Below, one piece after another: positions 1-9,658 of a stretch of DNA of 64,000 nt. The stretch is taken from assembly GCF_000828085.3 (NCBI RefSeq), contig NZ_JXCA02000030.1:100846-164845 (forward strand), given 5' to 3'. This DNA comes from Scytonema tolypothrichoides VB-61278. Its GTDB lineage: Bacteria; Cyanobacteriota; Cyanobacteriia; Cyanobacteriales; Nostocaceae. The translations under genes were made by a program, and so were the position numbers. The number at the start of each line of letters is the position of its first letter. Positions within the stretch are counted from its first letter, which is position 1. Below the pieces are notes generated by a model. It did no database searches, had not been told where the DNA came from, and saw only the letters and a program-made list of their open reading frames with translations.

Positions 1-20
1 CGATGACTTTTTTTGAATTC

Positions 21-85
21 AAAGTATGCCCTACGGGCACGCTGCCCGAACAAAGTATGCCCTCTGGGCATATTTTGAATTTTGA
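21..85. repeat. Short palindromic direct repeats and TTTTGAA units
   Basis: The 12-mer AAAGTATGCCCT occurs at 21 and 52, each time running into a small GCCC/GGGC palindrome. Two TTTTGAA heptamers follow (72-85). These are typical intergenic repeats of filamentous cyanobacteria; no gene is seen before 147. Confidence 0.6.
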
Positions 86-146
86 ATGTTTGAGAAGCGA
101 GTGATCCGTGGCATACACAACCTATTAGTCCGATGGATTTGAGATT

Positions 147-1523
147 ATGGCAGTTTACGAAAATCGAGAAGCATTTATTCCCCACAGTCGCACAGATATT
201 ATCCAACTTTGCCTGCAAGATGGTAAGCTTTGTGCGACTAATGCTGAAAAGTTTAAAAATTTCTGCCAAATCCTATCCGCGTATTACCACTTTCGCTTTC
301 ACAAAACGCAGGAAACTATTAAAGATAACTACGCACCCTTCGACCCCAATACAGATGTTCAACCACTCACTCAACCAACCTTTAACCAATACAAGGAGAT
401 GGAGTTAAAAGTGGTTGATGCATTTAACCATATTTTAGAAAGAGCTAATTACATTCCTTTGGCTGCATCGGTAGTACAAGAATCTGTGGGCAAAGCATCT
501 CTGATTGATTTGAAAACTCAGGTCGATTTCCAGGACTTTGAGCGTTTCTGTTGCTATTACCAAGGCGATATTTCCAAGAAAATTTCGGTGAAAAAGCTCT
601 TCTTTTGGAAAGAAGAAAAGAGAATTGATATTTTTGAGCGAATTGTTTTGCTAATTAAGTTCAAGGAAAAGGCTTACTTTAGTGCCAAGAAAGTCAAGAT
701 AGAGGAACTGAAATTTACTCCAGGTAAAATGTATGTCTACTTCTACAAAAACATTCCAAAACTAGATATTGACTTGCTCTTTCCAAATGTTGCCACCAGT
801 ATGAATTGGAAAGATCGGCTGCTATTTGGAATTCCTGCGATTGGAGCTGCAATTCCCCTGCTGTTAAAAACATTGCCGAATTTGTTATTGCTCATCGCCG
901 CAATATTGCTAGTTCTCAATGCGCCAACTCTAGTCGAATCACTACATGTAGAACAGGAGAAAGTCCGAAATGTGTTGCCGATTCTAGTGGCAACGCTATC
1001 AATGGCGATCGCCTTAGGCGGATTTGCCTTCAAGCAATACACCAATTACAAAAACAAAAAAATCAAATTCCAAAAAGATATTACTGACACGCTTTTCTTC
1101 AAAAATTTAGCCAACAATGCAGGTGTCTTTCAGACGCTTATCGATATTGCTGAAGAAGAGGAATGTAAGGAAATTATTCTGGTCTATTACCATCTCCTGA
1201 CTAGTCCAACTCCGCTGAATCCAGAACAATTAGACTCTCGCATCGAATATTGGATGGAGAAAAAGCTGGGCACCAAGATTAACTTTGACATACACGGTCC
1301 GTTGAACAATCTGGAAAATATTCGTGGCAAAGCGCAACGAAATGCCTCTGAAGCAGACAGCACAGCACAAAAGCCTCTACTAACTTATGATAACCAGGGA
1401 TTTTGTCACGTTCTCCCCTTAGAGAATGCCTTGGCAGTGATCGATGATGTTTGGGATAATGCTTTCCAATATAATGGCATAGCCTTGTATAAGGCTTCTG
1501 CATCCGCTTTCAAATTTCATTGA
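147..1523 (+). CDS. DUF3754 (TMEM143-like) membrane protein
   Basis: 458-residue protein resembling the DUF3754/TMEM143 family: a long soluble N-terminal half, two hydrophobic segments at about residues 225-257 and 272-292, then a short C-terminal soluble part. The family's function is unknown and membrane location is inferred from the two hairpin-like helices. The ATG at 147 opens the frame. The last seven or so codons (ASAFKFH) and the stop lie inside a stray copy of the 5' end of the next gene (see 1498-1624), so the original C-terminus may have been replaced by that duplication. Family assignment is from overall resemblance, not from a catalytic motif. Confidence 0.7.
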   Translation: MAVYENREAFIPHSRTDIIQLCLQDGKLCATNAEKFKNFCQILSAYYHFRFHKTQETIKDNYAPFDPNTDVQPLTQPTFNQYKEMELKVVDAFNHILERANYIPLAASVVQESVGKASLIDLKTQVDFQDFERFCCYYQGDISKKISVKKLFFWKEEKRIDIFERIVLLIKFKEKAYFSAKKVKIEELKFTPGKMYVYFYKNIPKLDIDLLFPNVATSMNWKDRLLFGIPAIGAAIPLLLKTLPNLLLLIAAILLVLNAPTLVESLHVEQEKVRNVLPILVATLSMAIALGGFAFKQYTNYKNKKIKFQKDITDTLFFKNLANNAGVFQTLIDIAEEEECKEIILVYYHLLTSPTPLNPEQLDSRIEYWMEKKLGTKINFDIHGPLNNLENIRGKAQRNASEADSTAQKPLLTYDNQGFCHVLPLENALAVIDDVWDNAFQYNGIALYKASASAFKFH

Positions 1524-1624
1524 CTTTAATTCCCCAGTGAGCAACTCATCTTCTAACTATTGGTACGAAGGGCGTTGTCCTCAAACGGGCGAACTACTGC
1601 GACTACCGCGCACTCCTTTTTGCT
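1498..1624 (+). pseudogene. Truncated duplicate of the RluA gene 5' end
   Basis: Read in the frame beginning LLHPLSNFIDFNSP, this stretch matches the first 40 or so codons of the RluA-type gene that starts at 1839 (LHPLSDFIDSNSP, GRCPQ-GELLRLPRT), with about 85% base identity by eye. It ends in a stop just after the arginine-threonine pair. It is a partial tandem duplication, about 349 bp upstream of the intact copy. It overlaps the end of the DUF3754 gene in another frame. The rest of the gap, 1625-1838, shows no gene. Confidence 0.8.
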
Positions 1625-1838
1625 AAACTTTGCTTCCATAATTAACAACTTTAGTACTGATCATAGAGGGGTTGAAACAACAATCGTGATGTCATCAGAT
1701 ATGGAAAACAACTAGTCGTCCTTAATCGTTAAAAGCCGTGTTTTGTTCTCTGTAAAACGCTTATTCAACGCAAGTTCCATGAGGAATGAAAACGGTTTTT
1801 AGAAATTATGTCCTACTAGATTTCCAACAATACCTTCT

Positions 1839-3755
1839 ATGATGGTTTTGCATCCGCTTTCAGATTTCATTGACTCTAATTCCCCAGTCAGCGACTCCTC
1901 TGTCAGCTATTACTATCAAGGGCGTTGTCCTCAAAGTGGCGAACTACTGCGACTACCACGCACTCTTTTGGTAGAGGCGATCGCCTACAGTTTGATGCAA
2001 CACCTTGCCACTGATGAGCGTTATTCCTCTGAAGGGAAAATGTACGGAGTATTACTGATATCACTGCCTAGTGGCGAACAAAAGATACTTAAAGCTTTCT
2101 CTGGTCTTCTGAATGGCGACAGCCTAGTTGAGGGCTGGGTACCACCCATTCCAGGACGAGATCAAGTTGCTTTACAGGAAGCCAGCACATTGGCGAAATT
2201 AGATGCTATCAAGCAGGAACTGATAACCCTCAAACAACTACCCGAACGCCAGCAGTACGAAACGCTATCTCGTGAGTTTGAGGTGCGCCTGCAACAAATG
2301 AGCGATCGCCATCGCGATCGCAAAAACCAACGACACGAAAAACGCCAGTTACTCTGCAAAACCCTGGCGGGAGAAACACTTCACTTTGCCCTTGAACAAC
2401 TCAATCAAGAAAGTCGTCGAGAAGGAATTGAACGAAAGCAACTAAAACGCCAACGAGACAAAGAGTTACAGCCGCTTCAGCAGTTGATTTCAGCCGCAGA
2501 TACACGAATTCGGGAATTGAAACAACAGCGTCAAGAACTATCCCGCCAACTCCAGGCGCAGATGTACGCCGCTTACACCCTGATGAATTTTCTCGGACAA
2601 TCTCTATCACTGCAGCAATTAATACCACGAGGTATGCCCACTGGCACAGGAGATTGTTGTGCACCAAAGCTACTCCACTATGCAGCCAAGCATAATTTGA
2701 AACCATTGGCAATGGCAGAATTTTGGTGGGGTTCCTCTTCTACTCATCAAGATAAAGTGCAAGGAGAATTCTACGGTGCTTGTACAGAGCGCTGTCAGCC
2801 ATTGATGGGGTTTCTGCTGTCAGGATTGACTCAAAGCCCATCGAATACAGATATTAGCACAACTGAGCAAACCTCACCCTCGGTTTTAGCACCTCACCCT
2901 AACCCTCTCCTTAATAAGGAGAGCCAGTGCGTTGCGGAGAGCAGCGCCTTGCGGAGCCAGCCCCGTGCGGGGGTTCCCCCCGTTGAGGGGACTGGCGTGG
3001 GGTTCCCCCCGTTGTGGCGACTGCGGAGGGTTCCCAAGGACGGTGCACCTGGCGTGAGGGATGCCCGACAGGGCAGGGTGAGGTTCCGAGGGGGTGTGGA
3101 GTGTTTTTATAATGGGCAATTACTCGGATTTGACACTCTTTATCAAGACGAATGGTTAATTGTTGTAAACAAACCCCCTGGATTACTGTCAGTGCCGGGT
3201 CGTTATTTTAACACTCAAAACAGTGTTATCACTCGTTTGCGTTATCTGTTACCTGATGGGACAAGGCTTGTGGCTGTGCATCGCCTGGATCAGGATACAT
3301 CTGGCATTCTTGTGTTGGCTCGCGATTTGCAAACTTATCGTCAACTGAGTCAGCAGTTTGAGCAGCGTTTAGTTCACAAGGTTTACGAAGCCGTACTTTC
3401 CGATTCTATCACTACTGACCGGGGTGTCATTTCACTGCCACTATGGGGAAATCCTGAGAATCGTCCCTATCAGCAAGTTGATTGGCAGTATGGAAAACGC
3501 AGCGTGACTCACTTTCAGATGGTAGCAGTTGAGGGAAACTACACTCGCGTCGAGTTTAGGCCACTAACAGGACGTACCCATCAGTTGAGAGTTCACGCTG
3601 CTGATGTCAGAGGACTTGGGGTACCGATTTTGGGCGATCGCCTTTATGGATGTCGTACAGCAGCAAGTCGGTTACATTTGCATGCGAGAGACCTTTATTT
3701 TGAGCATCCACAGTCGGGAGAAACCATTCATCTACAAGCAAAAACGCCATTTTAG
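1839..3755 (+). CDS. RluA-family pseudouridine synthase with long N-terminal extension
   Basis: 638 residues. The C-terminal part (about 430-638) is an RluA-type catalytic domain: LLSVPGR, then the signature HRLDQDTSGILVLARD around residue 481 with the catalytic aspartate, and the late R-T-HQLRVH motif. It should isomerise uridines in rRNA or tRNA; the target cannot be told from sequence. Residues 1-350 form the cyanobacterial extension, including a charged, Gln-rich coiled coil at about 115-250. Residues 351-415 are encoded by a foreign palindromic repeat inserted in frame (see 2891-3084), so the protein is longer than its relatives. Two ATGs open the frame; either could start it. Confidence 0.85.
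   Translation: MMVLHPLSDFIDSNSPVSDSSVSYYYQGRCPQSGELLRLPRTLLVEAIAYSLMQHLATDERYSSEGKMYGVLLISLPSGEQKILKAFSGLLNGDSLVEGWVPPIPGRDQVALQEASTLAKLDAIKQELITLKQLPERQQYETLSREFEVRLQQMSDRHRDRKNQRHEKRQLLCKTLAGETLHFALEQLNQESRREGIERKQLKRQRDKELQPLQQLISAADTRIRELKQQRQELSRQLQAQMYAAYTLMNFLGQSLSLQQLIPRGMPTGTGDCCAPKLLHYAAKHNLKPLAMAEFWWGSSSTHQDKVQGEFYGACTERCQPLMGFLLSGLTQSPSNTDISTTEQTSPSVLAPHPNPLLNKESQCVAESSALRSQPRAGVPPVEGTGVGFPPLWRLRRVPKDGAPGVRDARQGRVRFRGGVECFYNGQLLGFDTLYQDEWLIVVNKPPGLLSVPGRYFNTQNSVITRLRYLLPDGTRLVAVHRLDQDTSGILVLARDLQTYRQLSQQFEQRLVHKVYEAVLSDSITTDRGVISLPLWGNPENRPYQQVDWQYGKRSVTHFQMVAVEGNYTRVEFRPLTGRTHQLRVHAADVRGLGVPILGDRLYGCRTAASRLHLHARDLYFEHPQSGETIHLQAKTPF
2891..3084 (+). repeat. Palindromic repeat element absorbed in frame in the RluA gene
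   Basis: The element is bounded by a perfect 10-bp inverted repeat, ACCTCACCCT at 2891-2900 and AGGGTGAGGT at 3075-3084. Inside it is GC-rich and contains repeated GGTTCCC/GGGG modules that are common in intergenic repeats of such genomes. It contains no stop in the coding frame and adds about 65 residues (starting APHPNPLLNK) between the N-terminal extension and the catalytic domain. Confidence 0.7.
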
Positions 3756-3766
3756 CTTACACAAGC

Positions 3767-4696
3767 CTACAAAACTTCCCATCCCTTTTGTTTATACCCA
3801 TATTGAAAGATTTCTGGATGCAGGATTTCTGCCAAAATCTCTAAAGAATCTACAAGTCGCGGTCCTGGACGATTGAAGTAGGAATTACCATCAGTGATGT
3901 AAACTCTGCTAGTTTGGACAGCATGTAACTTTTGCCATTCTGGACGTTGAGTTAGTAGTTGGGCTTCTTGACGGGTACGATTTAAATCAAAGCCACAGGG
4001 CATAAAGATGATGATATCCGGGTCGCTAGAAATCAGTGTTTCCCATTTGAAAGCAGTAGAAGGTGAACCTGTCACACTAAATAATGGTTGTCCTCCGGCT
4101 TCGGTTACTAATTCAGGAATCCAATTAGCAGCAACCATCAGAGGGTCAGTCCACTCAATGCAAACAACAGTTGGAAGGTGTTCTGTTTGGGAAAGACCTT
4201 GTGTTTTTTGATCAATTATTTTCACCCGCGCTTCTAGATTTTCGATCAATTGCAGCGAGTCTACCCCAAAAACGTTACCCAGCTGCTGAATCTGCTGCCA
4301 AATATCTTTCAGAACGTTTGGCTGTAAGGAAATAATCTGAGGTGAACTATTTGCAATGGTTGCAACTGCTTCTTCGACATCTTTTAGGCTAACAGCACAG
4401 ACATCACATTGGTCTTGGGTAACAATGTGAGTTGGTTGTAATTTCTCCAAAACATCTGTGTTAATTTGATAAATACTTAGGGCAGATTGCAACAGATAGT
4501 TAACTTTCTCATGAATCTCACCACTTCGGGCGCTACTATTGATACGTGCTTGAGTACAAACAGGGCGGTCTTGAATTTCTGGGGGATAATCACATTCGTG
4601 CGATCGCCCAACAATTGCATCCGTCAAACCCAAAGCTGCTAAAATTTCTGTTCCACCAGGAATAAGGGAGACTATTCTTACACTGTCATTTGTCAT
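3767..4696 (-). CDS. Cobalamin/siderophore-type substrate-binding protein (BtuF-like)
   Basis: 309 residues with the two-lobe periplasmic-binding fold of the BtuF/FecB group: RIVSLIPGGTEILAALGL at the N-terminus, CDYPPEI, QDQCDVCAV in the middle, and EWTDPL plus DIIIFMPCGF in the second lobe. No signal peptide or lipobox is visible, as in the cytoplasmic 'cobalamin-binding protein' relatives, so a role in capturing corrinoid or a similar ligand is only inferred. A GGAGG sequence lies 6 bases upstream of the ATG at 4696. No permease or ATPase gene is adjacent. It converges on the RluA gene with 11 bp between stops. Confidence 0.75.
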   Translation of the reverse strand: MTNDSVRIVSLIPGGTEILAALGLTDAIVGRSHECDYPPEIQDRPVCTQARINSSARSGEIHEKVNYLLQSALSIYQINTDVLEKLQPTHIVTQDQCDVCAVSLKDVEEAVATIANSSPQIISLQPNVLKDIWQQIQQLGNVFGVDSLQLIENLEARVKIIDQKTQGLSQTEHLPTVVCIEWTDPLMVAANWIPELVTEAGGQPLFSVTGSPSTAFKWETLISSDPDIIIFMPCGFDLNRTRQEAQLLTQRPEWQKLHAVQTSRVYITDGNSYFNRPGPRLVDSLEILAEILHPEIFQYGYKQKGWEVL

Positions 4697-5096
4697 TTTC
4701 TACCTCCACGACAGCTGTTATACCTCAATTTTGGCAAAATTTTACAACTGAGGAATCTTTCTCTAGGTCAATGCCTAGGGGGTAATGGGGAAATAGGTTA
4801 TAAATTGAAGAAGCATTCAGTCTTCTGAATCAACCTTTGAAGCCATCGGGTGCTAACGACTGTAAACTCAAGCCAACTGAGATTATTTAGATAGAATATA
4901 TACTGATGCAATATTTGAGTTGATAAGTTATTTGGGGTGTATGGGAATTGTTGAATTCCTTATGGAATCTCCACGTGCAATGCTGTGGGGAACAGTTTAT
5001 ACAATAAGAGCATCAATCAAAACGACCAACAAATAAATGTATCTCTACCGTGCCTCAAGTAAAACTATTGATAATTTGTAATAATGAAGGTCGCTG
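4697..5096. other. Divergent intergenic region
   Basis: 400 bp between the BtuF-like gene and the HlyD gene. It must hold both promoters. No ORF, RNA or clear operator was recognised in it. Confidence 0.5.
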
Positions 5097-6317
5097 ATGG
5101 AACACCTAAATTCTTCACAACAAACCCAACGCCTTGCAGGCCTAGAGGGGCAAAAACCAGGTTTAGACCAAAAGGTGACAGCTATCACTACGACAGACTC
5201 TAACAGCGATATCCAAAAAAACAGCGATATCGAAAAACCAGCACCGCCATCTAAGCGCAATGTGGTACCGAAAGTGCTGTTAGCAGTGTTGTTAGGGGGA
5301 GGAGCGATCGCCTCCGCAACTTACGCATACCGTTCATGGCAGTATAACCAGCAGTATGCGGCAAAGTTTCAGGAAACCGATAATGCCTATGTCACCGCAA
5401 ATGTTTCCCCGATCACTTCCCGTGTATCGGGAATAGTCACCGAAGTTACAGTCAATGATAACCAAATGGTGTCTCCAAGGGATGTATTGGTGAAGATTGA
5501 TAAAGGCGACTACCAAGCATCTCTGACACAGGCAAAAGCATCTCTAGAATTAGCCAAGCAGCAAGCAGAGTTAGCACGGGAAAAAATCAAAAAAGATCTC
5601 CTCATTCTTAGTGCTTCTGAATCCAACTCAGCAGCAAACCAGCTAGCAAACAGAGAAAAAGCATTACAAGCACAAACCATAAATCAGCAAAGACAGATAC
5701 ATCAGCAACAGTACAAAACAGCGCTAGCTTCTGTCGCCCAAAAGCAGGCAGAGGTTAAAAAAGCTGAACTTCAGCTAACCTACACCAATATTACACCGCT
5801 AGTTGTTGGAAAAGTTGCTAACAAAAACGTTTCTGTAGGGCAGCAGGTACAAGCAGGACAAACTCTTATTACAATAGTGCAGCCAAATCCTTGGATTATT
5901 GCCAATTTTAAAGAAACTCAATTAGAAAAAATCCAGCCTGGGCAAAAAGTGACAATTAAAATCCCTGCTTTCCCGAATCGCGAGTTTCGCGGTAGGGTAG
6001 ACAGTATGTCCCCCACTTCGTTTGGCAAGGTTGCTCTTCCCCCACAAGAAAATGCCACAGCTCATTCCAACCTTACTCAAGACGTACAACGAGTTCCAGT
6101 CAAGATAGTGTTTGATCCTGAGAGTATTCAAGGTTATGAATCTCGCATGACTCCCGGAATGTCAGCGGTTGCGCTTGTTGAAACGAATAACTCTCTTCCC
6201 ACCCAAAAAACGCCTAATTTAACTCCCGCCCAAAAAGCACCATTATTAACGAACCCCAAAGACCCTAAGGACACGAACAAAGAAGAGAAAAAAGATAATA
6301 CCACCGAGAGACTGTAA
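5097..6317 (+). CDS. HlyD/EmrA-family membrane fusion (periplasmic adaptor) protein
   Basis: 406 residues. A cytoplasmic tail is followed by one membrane helix (about 56-78), a lipoyl-like half motif (TDNAYVTANVSPITSRVSG), a Gln/Lys-rich helical hairpin (about 140-225), the second lipoyl half (VGKVANKNVSVGQQV) and a beta-barrel domain. The C-terminal 40 residues are Lys/Pro/Asp-rich and variable. Such proteins link an inner-membrane efflux pump to an outer-membrane channel. The usual EmrB-type MFS partner is not next to it in this window, so the partner is unknown. The ATG at 5097 has a weak AAGG upstream. Confidence 0.85.
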   Translation: MEHLNSSQQTQRLAGLEGQKPGLDQKVTAITTTDSNSDIQKNSDIEKPAPPSKRNVVPKVLLAVLLGGGAIASATYAYRSWQYNQQYAAKFQETDNAYVTANVSPITSRVSGIVTEVTVNDNQMVSPRDVLVKIDKGDYQASLTQAKASLELAKQQAELAREKIKKDLLILSASESNSAANQLANREKALQAQTINQQRQIHQQQYKTALASVAQKQAEVKKAELQLTYTNITPLVVGKVANKNVSVGQQVQAGQTLITIVQPNPWIIANFKETQLEKIQPGQKVTIKIPAFPNREFRGRVDSMSPTSFGKVALPPQENATAHSNLTQDVQRVPVKIVFDPESIQGYESRMTPGMSAVALVETNNSLPTQKTPNLTPAQKAPLLTNPKDPKDTNKEEKKDNTTERL

Positions 6318-6442
6318 CATACTACAATGTCAACAGACTACGTTTGAGACAGGAAGTGAGGAAGTGAGGGAGTCAACTTAAGCAGTGGTGTAGTGAAATC
6401 AATTCACAGCTGTGCCAATAAGTTTCCACAATCCTGCTCTCT

Positions 6443-9040
6443 CTACTTCCTCAATGTTGACAAATCTTTCCATGCTTTGACGAAATCACCTTGCATAAGA
6501 GCAGCAACTCCTGAAAGAACTCTGAATTCTGGTAAATTCGGATTTTTGGCTAAACTCGGTTCTAAAGATTTTTGGGCTGCTCCTGGCTTGTAGTTGTAGA
6601 GTTGGACAAATGCTAGATAAGCGTGAGCATAAGGGTTTTCTGGATCTAAGTGAGTGACTTGTTTAAGAGATGCGATCGCACCGTCCACTCGCCGCTGCAA
6701 CACGTTTGCCAAAGCCAAAGCGTATGCCCAATCTCGGTTTGGGGTAAAATGTTGCAATCGATATTCTAAAGTCAGCCTTGCTTGTACCAAATAATCCTGA
6801 ATTGGATCGTATTGATTAATACGTCCTACTTCCTCGAAAACTTGACTCACCGCTTCAGTTCCTTTGGGTAATTGAGCACCTAAAGTCTCTAACTGAGTCA
6901 CTAAATCCAATTCTGGTGCTTGTGTAGCAGTTGCTTGAGGGTCAATTTTTAGTGTGACTTTTGGCACTGAGATAGGATAACTTTCTCCTGATAGTCTGTT
7001 GAGGTAAATTGCCTCTGGGGTATAAGTTCCTGGTGCTAGGGTAGAAGGAGGCAACATCGCCATCTTTTCAATCACTTGAAATGTCCCTTCAGGTTTTTTT
7101 GCACCAGGATGCAAAGTTCCCATCGCAATACCGTGGTCGTGTATCCATTTTGAATTTTGAAGATTTTTCCAAGTTAGCAGCACTAACCCGTGTTGTAATT
7201 CATCCCAAGAACCAGACCACTCATAGCTTACAGGTACTGGTACTCCTGGCGGAGCTTTTTCTGGTACTATAATTTGCGATAGGGCAATTTTGGCTTGTGA
7301 GTTTTGCGAGGAAGTCTGTCTGACTTCTAGTGTTGGCGTTTGTTGATGATAAAGCTTGAGAACACTGCCGTCGGGTAAATTCCAAGACTTATTGAGTTGA
7401 AAATTTCCGCCTTGCTCAACAGTATTAACCATCGCAGCTTGGGCTTCTTTGACTGGTCCTTGTTCAAGAGTTTTTGTGAGGAACCACTCAAGCGATCGCC
7501 CATCCTGATCGACATACTTTTTCCTGGTTCCCACCTGACGCCCATAAACTTGAAAGTTTTGTAGCGCCCCGTAATAATTAAAATTGTGTTGATTAATTTC
7601 TGGAGTTGATGGTAACACTCCCAAAGTAGAACGCAAATACGGTTCTGTTTGGATAATTTGCGCAATAACCTGTCGATGAGGTAACTCCTCTTTCATATAA
7701 GGATAACGTTGAGCATTGGGACTCAAAGCTTGTGTCACCCAACCACCAACAACACCTCCTACCGGAAACAGGTTGAGAAGCATCAGTAGGACTGCTAAAC
7801 CAAAGGTACTCCAATGGACACGCTGTCCCACAAGACTAGATAAACGCGTTAATCCATACGCTAAAAATACTGATAAAATAGGTAAATACGGCAACACATA
7901 GCGGTCATCTTTATTCATATTCAAAGATGACAGCAAATAAGCACCCACGAAGAATACAGTTAACCATTTGAGTGAGGACACCTGAGAGGGAGATGAAGAA
8001 GTAAAAAATTTCGGAAGCATTCCCCTTATTTTCCTCATTTTATTTGTCTGCGTGTCTTCTTTGTCGAGTCCTGATCGACCCCAATATAATAGCAACGCAA
8101 ATATAGGCACCAGCAATAAAGGAAGAGAGACTTGATGAGGTAGTTGATGCCAATAATAAGTCCAGGCTTGCAACGTGTTCAGTGGTGCTTCACCCTCAGC
8201 AATCGCAGAATCAATTGTCGCCCGTTTACCAGAAGTGAGAATGAGAAGCCAATTCGCACGATACCAAGAACCAAAAATCAACACCGAGAAACACAAAGCG
8301 CTTAGTAGTTGCAGCAACTGTCCCCAACGCCGATGACGTAGCGCACCCACTCCAACCCAGACTATCGGCGTCAACAGAAAAAACAACGCCGTTTGCTTCA
8401 CCAACAACGCCAACCCCAACGTTAAGCCAAAAGCTATAGCCCAGAAAAGAGGAGGGAGGGAGTGAGGGAACCAGAGAGGGGGGGAGTGAGGCAAAATTCT
8501 CCTTCGTTCCTCTTTCTCCTTGTCCACTGTGATTCGCCAAACGGTGAGGCAAAAGAAACTTAAAGTTACAACTGCTGCAAGAGGATAATCTAGCAGAAAT
8601 TCTAAACGAAGTTGATAAAGGGCAGGTAAAACTTGACATAGTGCAGCAGCCCATAAACCTACAGACTCGCTAAATAACACTGTGCCCAACCCATAAACTG
8701 AACCCAGTAAAATTGCACTAAAGAACAGCATAACCAGAGTTGCTTGATCTGGTCCAGTTCCAAAGATATTCTGAACAACAGCTGTCACGATGTAAGTTAA
8801 TGGCGGTATTTTGGAAGACAGCAGCCAAAAACTTTGCCACCATTCCTGGTTAAACCACTGGGGATTTTGTAACGCGCGCCAATAATTTAAAGTACCAGTT
8901 AAATAGTCTGCTTGATCCCAGGCGGGGACAGAATGATCTAAGGCAAACCAAATGCGATCGCACAACGCCCCCAATAACCAAATGATTCCTAGTATCAGTA
9001 GGCTGTTAAATTTTTTATTCCGCTTATCAATAGCCGTCAT
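6443..9040 (-). CDS. GT39-like polytopic glycosyltransferase with C-terminal TPR
   Basis: 865 residues. The N-terminal half has a dozen or so hydrophobic helices and resembles ArnT/dolichyl-phosphate-mannose mannosyltransferases (GT-C fold): an acidic DQADY motif near residue 40 in the first periplasmic loop and NKDDRYVLPYLP near 380. The C-terminal third is soluble, ending in two or three tetratricopeptide-like repeats (about 770-860). The likely role is transfer of a sugar from a lipid carrier, substrate unknown. Two in-frame low-complexity stretches interrupt the membrane part (around 7980-8060 and 8445-8520, encoding KEKEERRR and SHSLPP-like tracts); they look like absorbed intergenic spacer repeats. 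The gene converges on the HlyD gene. Confidence 0.75.
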   Translation of the reverse strand: MTAIDKRNKKFNSLLILGIIWLLGALCDRIWFALDHSVPAWDQADYLTGTLNYWRALQNPQWFNQEWWQSFWLLSSKIPPLTYIVTAVVQNIFGTGPDQATLVMLFFSAILLGSVYGLGTVLFSESVGLWAAALCQVLPALYQLRLEFLLDYPLAAVVTLSFFCLTVWRITVDKEKEERRRILPHSPPLWFPHSLPPLFWAIAFGLTLGLALLVKQTALFFLLTPIVWVGVGALRHRRWGQLLQLLSALCFSVLIFGSWYRANWLLILTSGKRATIDSAIAEGEAPLNTLQAWTYYWHQLPHQVSLPLLLVPIFALLLYWGRSGLDKEDTQTNKMRKIRGMLPKFFTSSSPSQVSSLKWLTVFFVGAYLLSSLNMNKDDRYVLPYLPILSVFLAYGLTRLSSLVGQRVHWSTFGLAVLLMLLNLFPVGGVVGGWVTQALSPNAQRYPYMKEELPHRQVIAQIIQTEPYLRSTLGVLPSTPEINQHNFNYYGALQNFQVYGRQVGTRKKYVDQDGRSLEWFLTKTLEQGPVKEAQAAMVNTVEQGGNFQLNKSWNLPDGSVLKLYHQQTPTLEVRQTSSQNSQAKIALSQIIVPEKAPPGVPVPVSYEWSGSWDELQHGLVLLTWKNLQNSKWIHDHGIAMGTLHPGAKKPEGTFQVIEKMAMLPPSTLAPGTYTPEAIYLNRLSGESYPISVPKVTLKIDPQATATQAPELDLVTQLETLGAQLPKGTEAVSQVFEEVGRINQYDPIQDYLVQARLTLEYRLQHFTPNRDWAYALALANVLQRRVDGAIASLKQVTHLDPENPYAHAYLAFVQLYNYKPGAAQKSLEPSLAKNPNLPEFRVLSGVAALMQGDFVKAWKDLSTLRK

Positions 9041-9658
9041 CTTAAGTTCAGTTTATTACCGCAGGTTCCAAGTTAGCCGAGAGCTTTTTGCAAAAAAATT
9101 GAAAGTCAATTAGCGGAATATGGGTTCTACTACGTAGGACTTTCGCACTTGACAAATAGGCATTTTTATGTTTTAGCGACTCTTAGCGGTATCAGTCAAG
9201 CCTGGGACTTTGGTTTTCTACCACATGGGAGTGATAGCTTTCGCTGTTTGTGTAACCCCAGCCGTCCAAGCAGTGGTCTATTTGCTGGCATTCTTTCGTA
9301 TTTCTATCTGGAAACTGCATAAGTTGATTTTGCTTACACCTATTCAGAGTATAGAAACCAAATCACCTTATTTGAGTTTTAGCAAAAGGAGATACATTCA
9401 CATAACTAAACTTTTATCTCCCATTCCGCACTCTCTACTGTCACAATCATTTTTTTCAGCTTTTTATCCATGATAAAGGCTGCATTTCATAGAAATATGG
9501 AGTGATTTAGGTTAGCAATACCTGCGGTAAGCTACGAATTGCGCCAAATCCAAATCTTCAAACATCCAAAATTCGTAGTGTGAGAATGCGCGGGTACGAA
9601 ATGTAGGTTTTATCAATGCGTAAATTATACCACTATAAATTGGAGAATGACATAACCT
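9041..9658. other. Intergenic region upstream of the DyP pair
   Basis: 618 bp without a credible gene. A 9-bp inverted repeat CTACGAATT (9532-9540) / AATTCGTAG (9570-9578) could form a hairpin in the leader of the following operon. Around 9131 the motif CTACGTAGGACTTTCGCAC resembles transposon ends seen in cyanobacteria; no transposase is attached. Confidence 0.4.

Noticed and set aside
9210-9473. Plus-strand 87-codon hydrophobic ORF in the DyP upstream gap
   Set aside because: No ribosome-binding site or family; composition matches AT-rich intergenic DNA.
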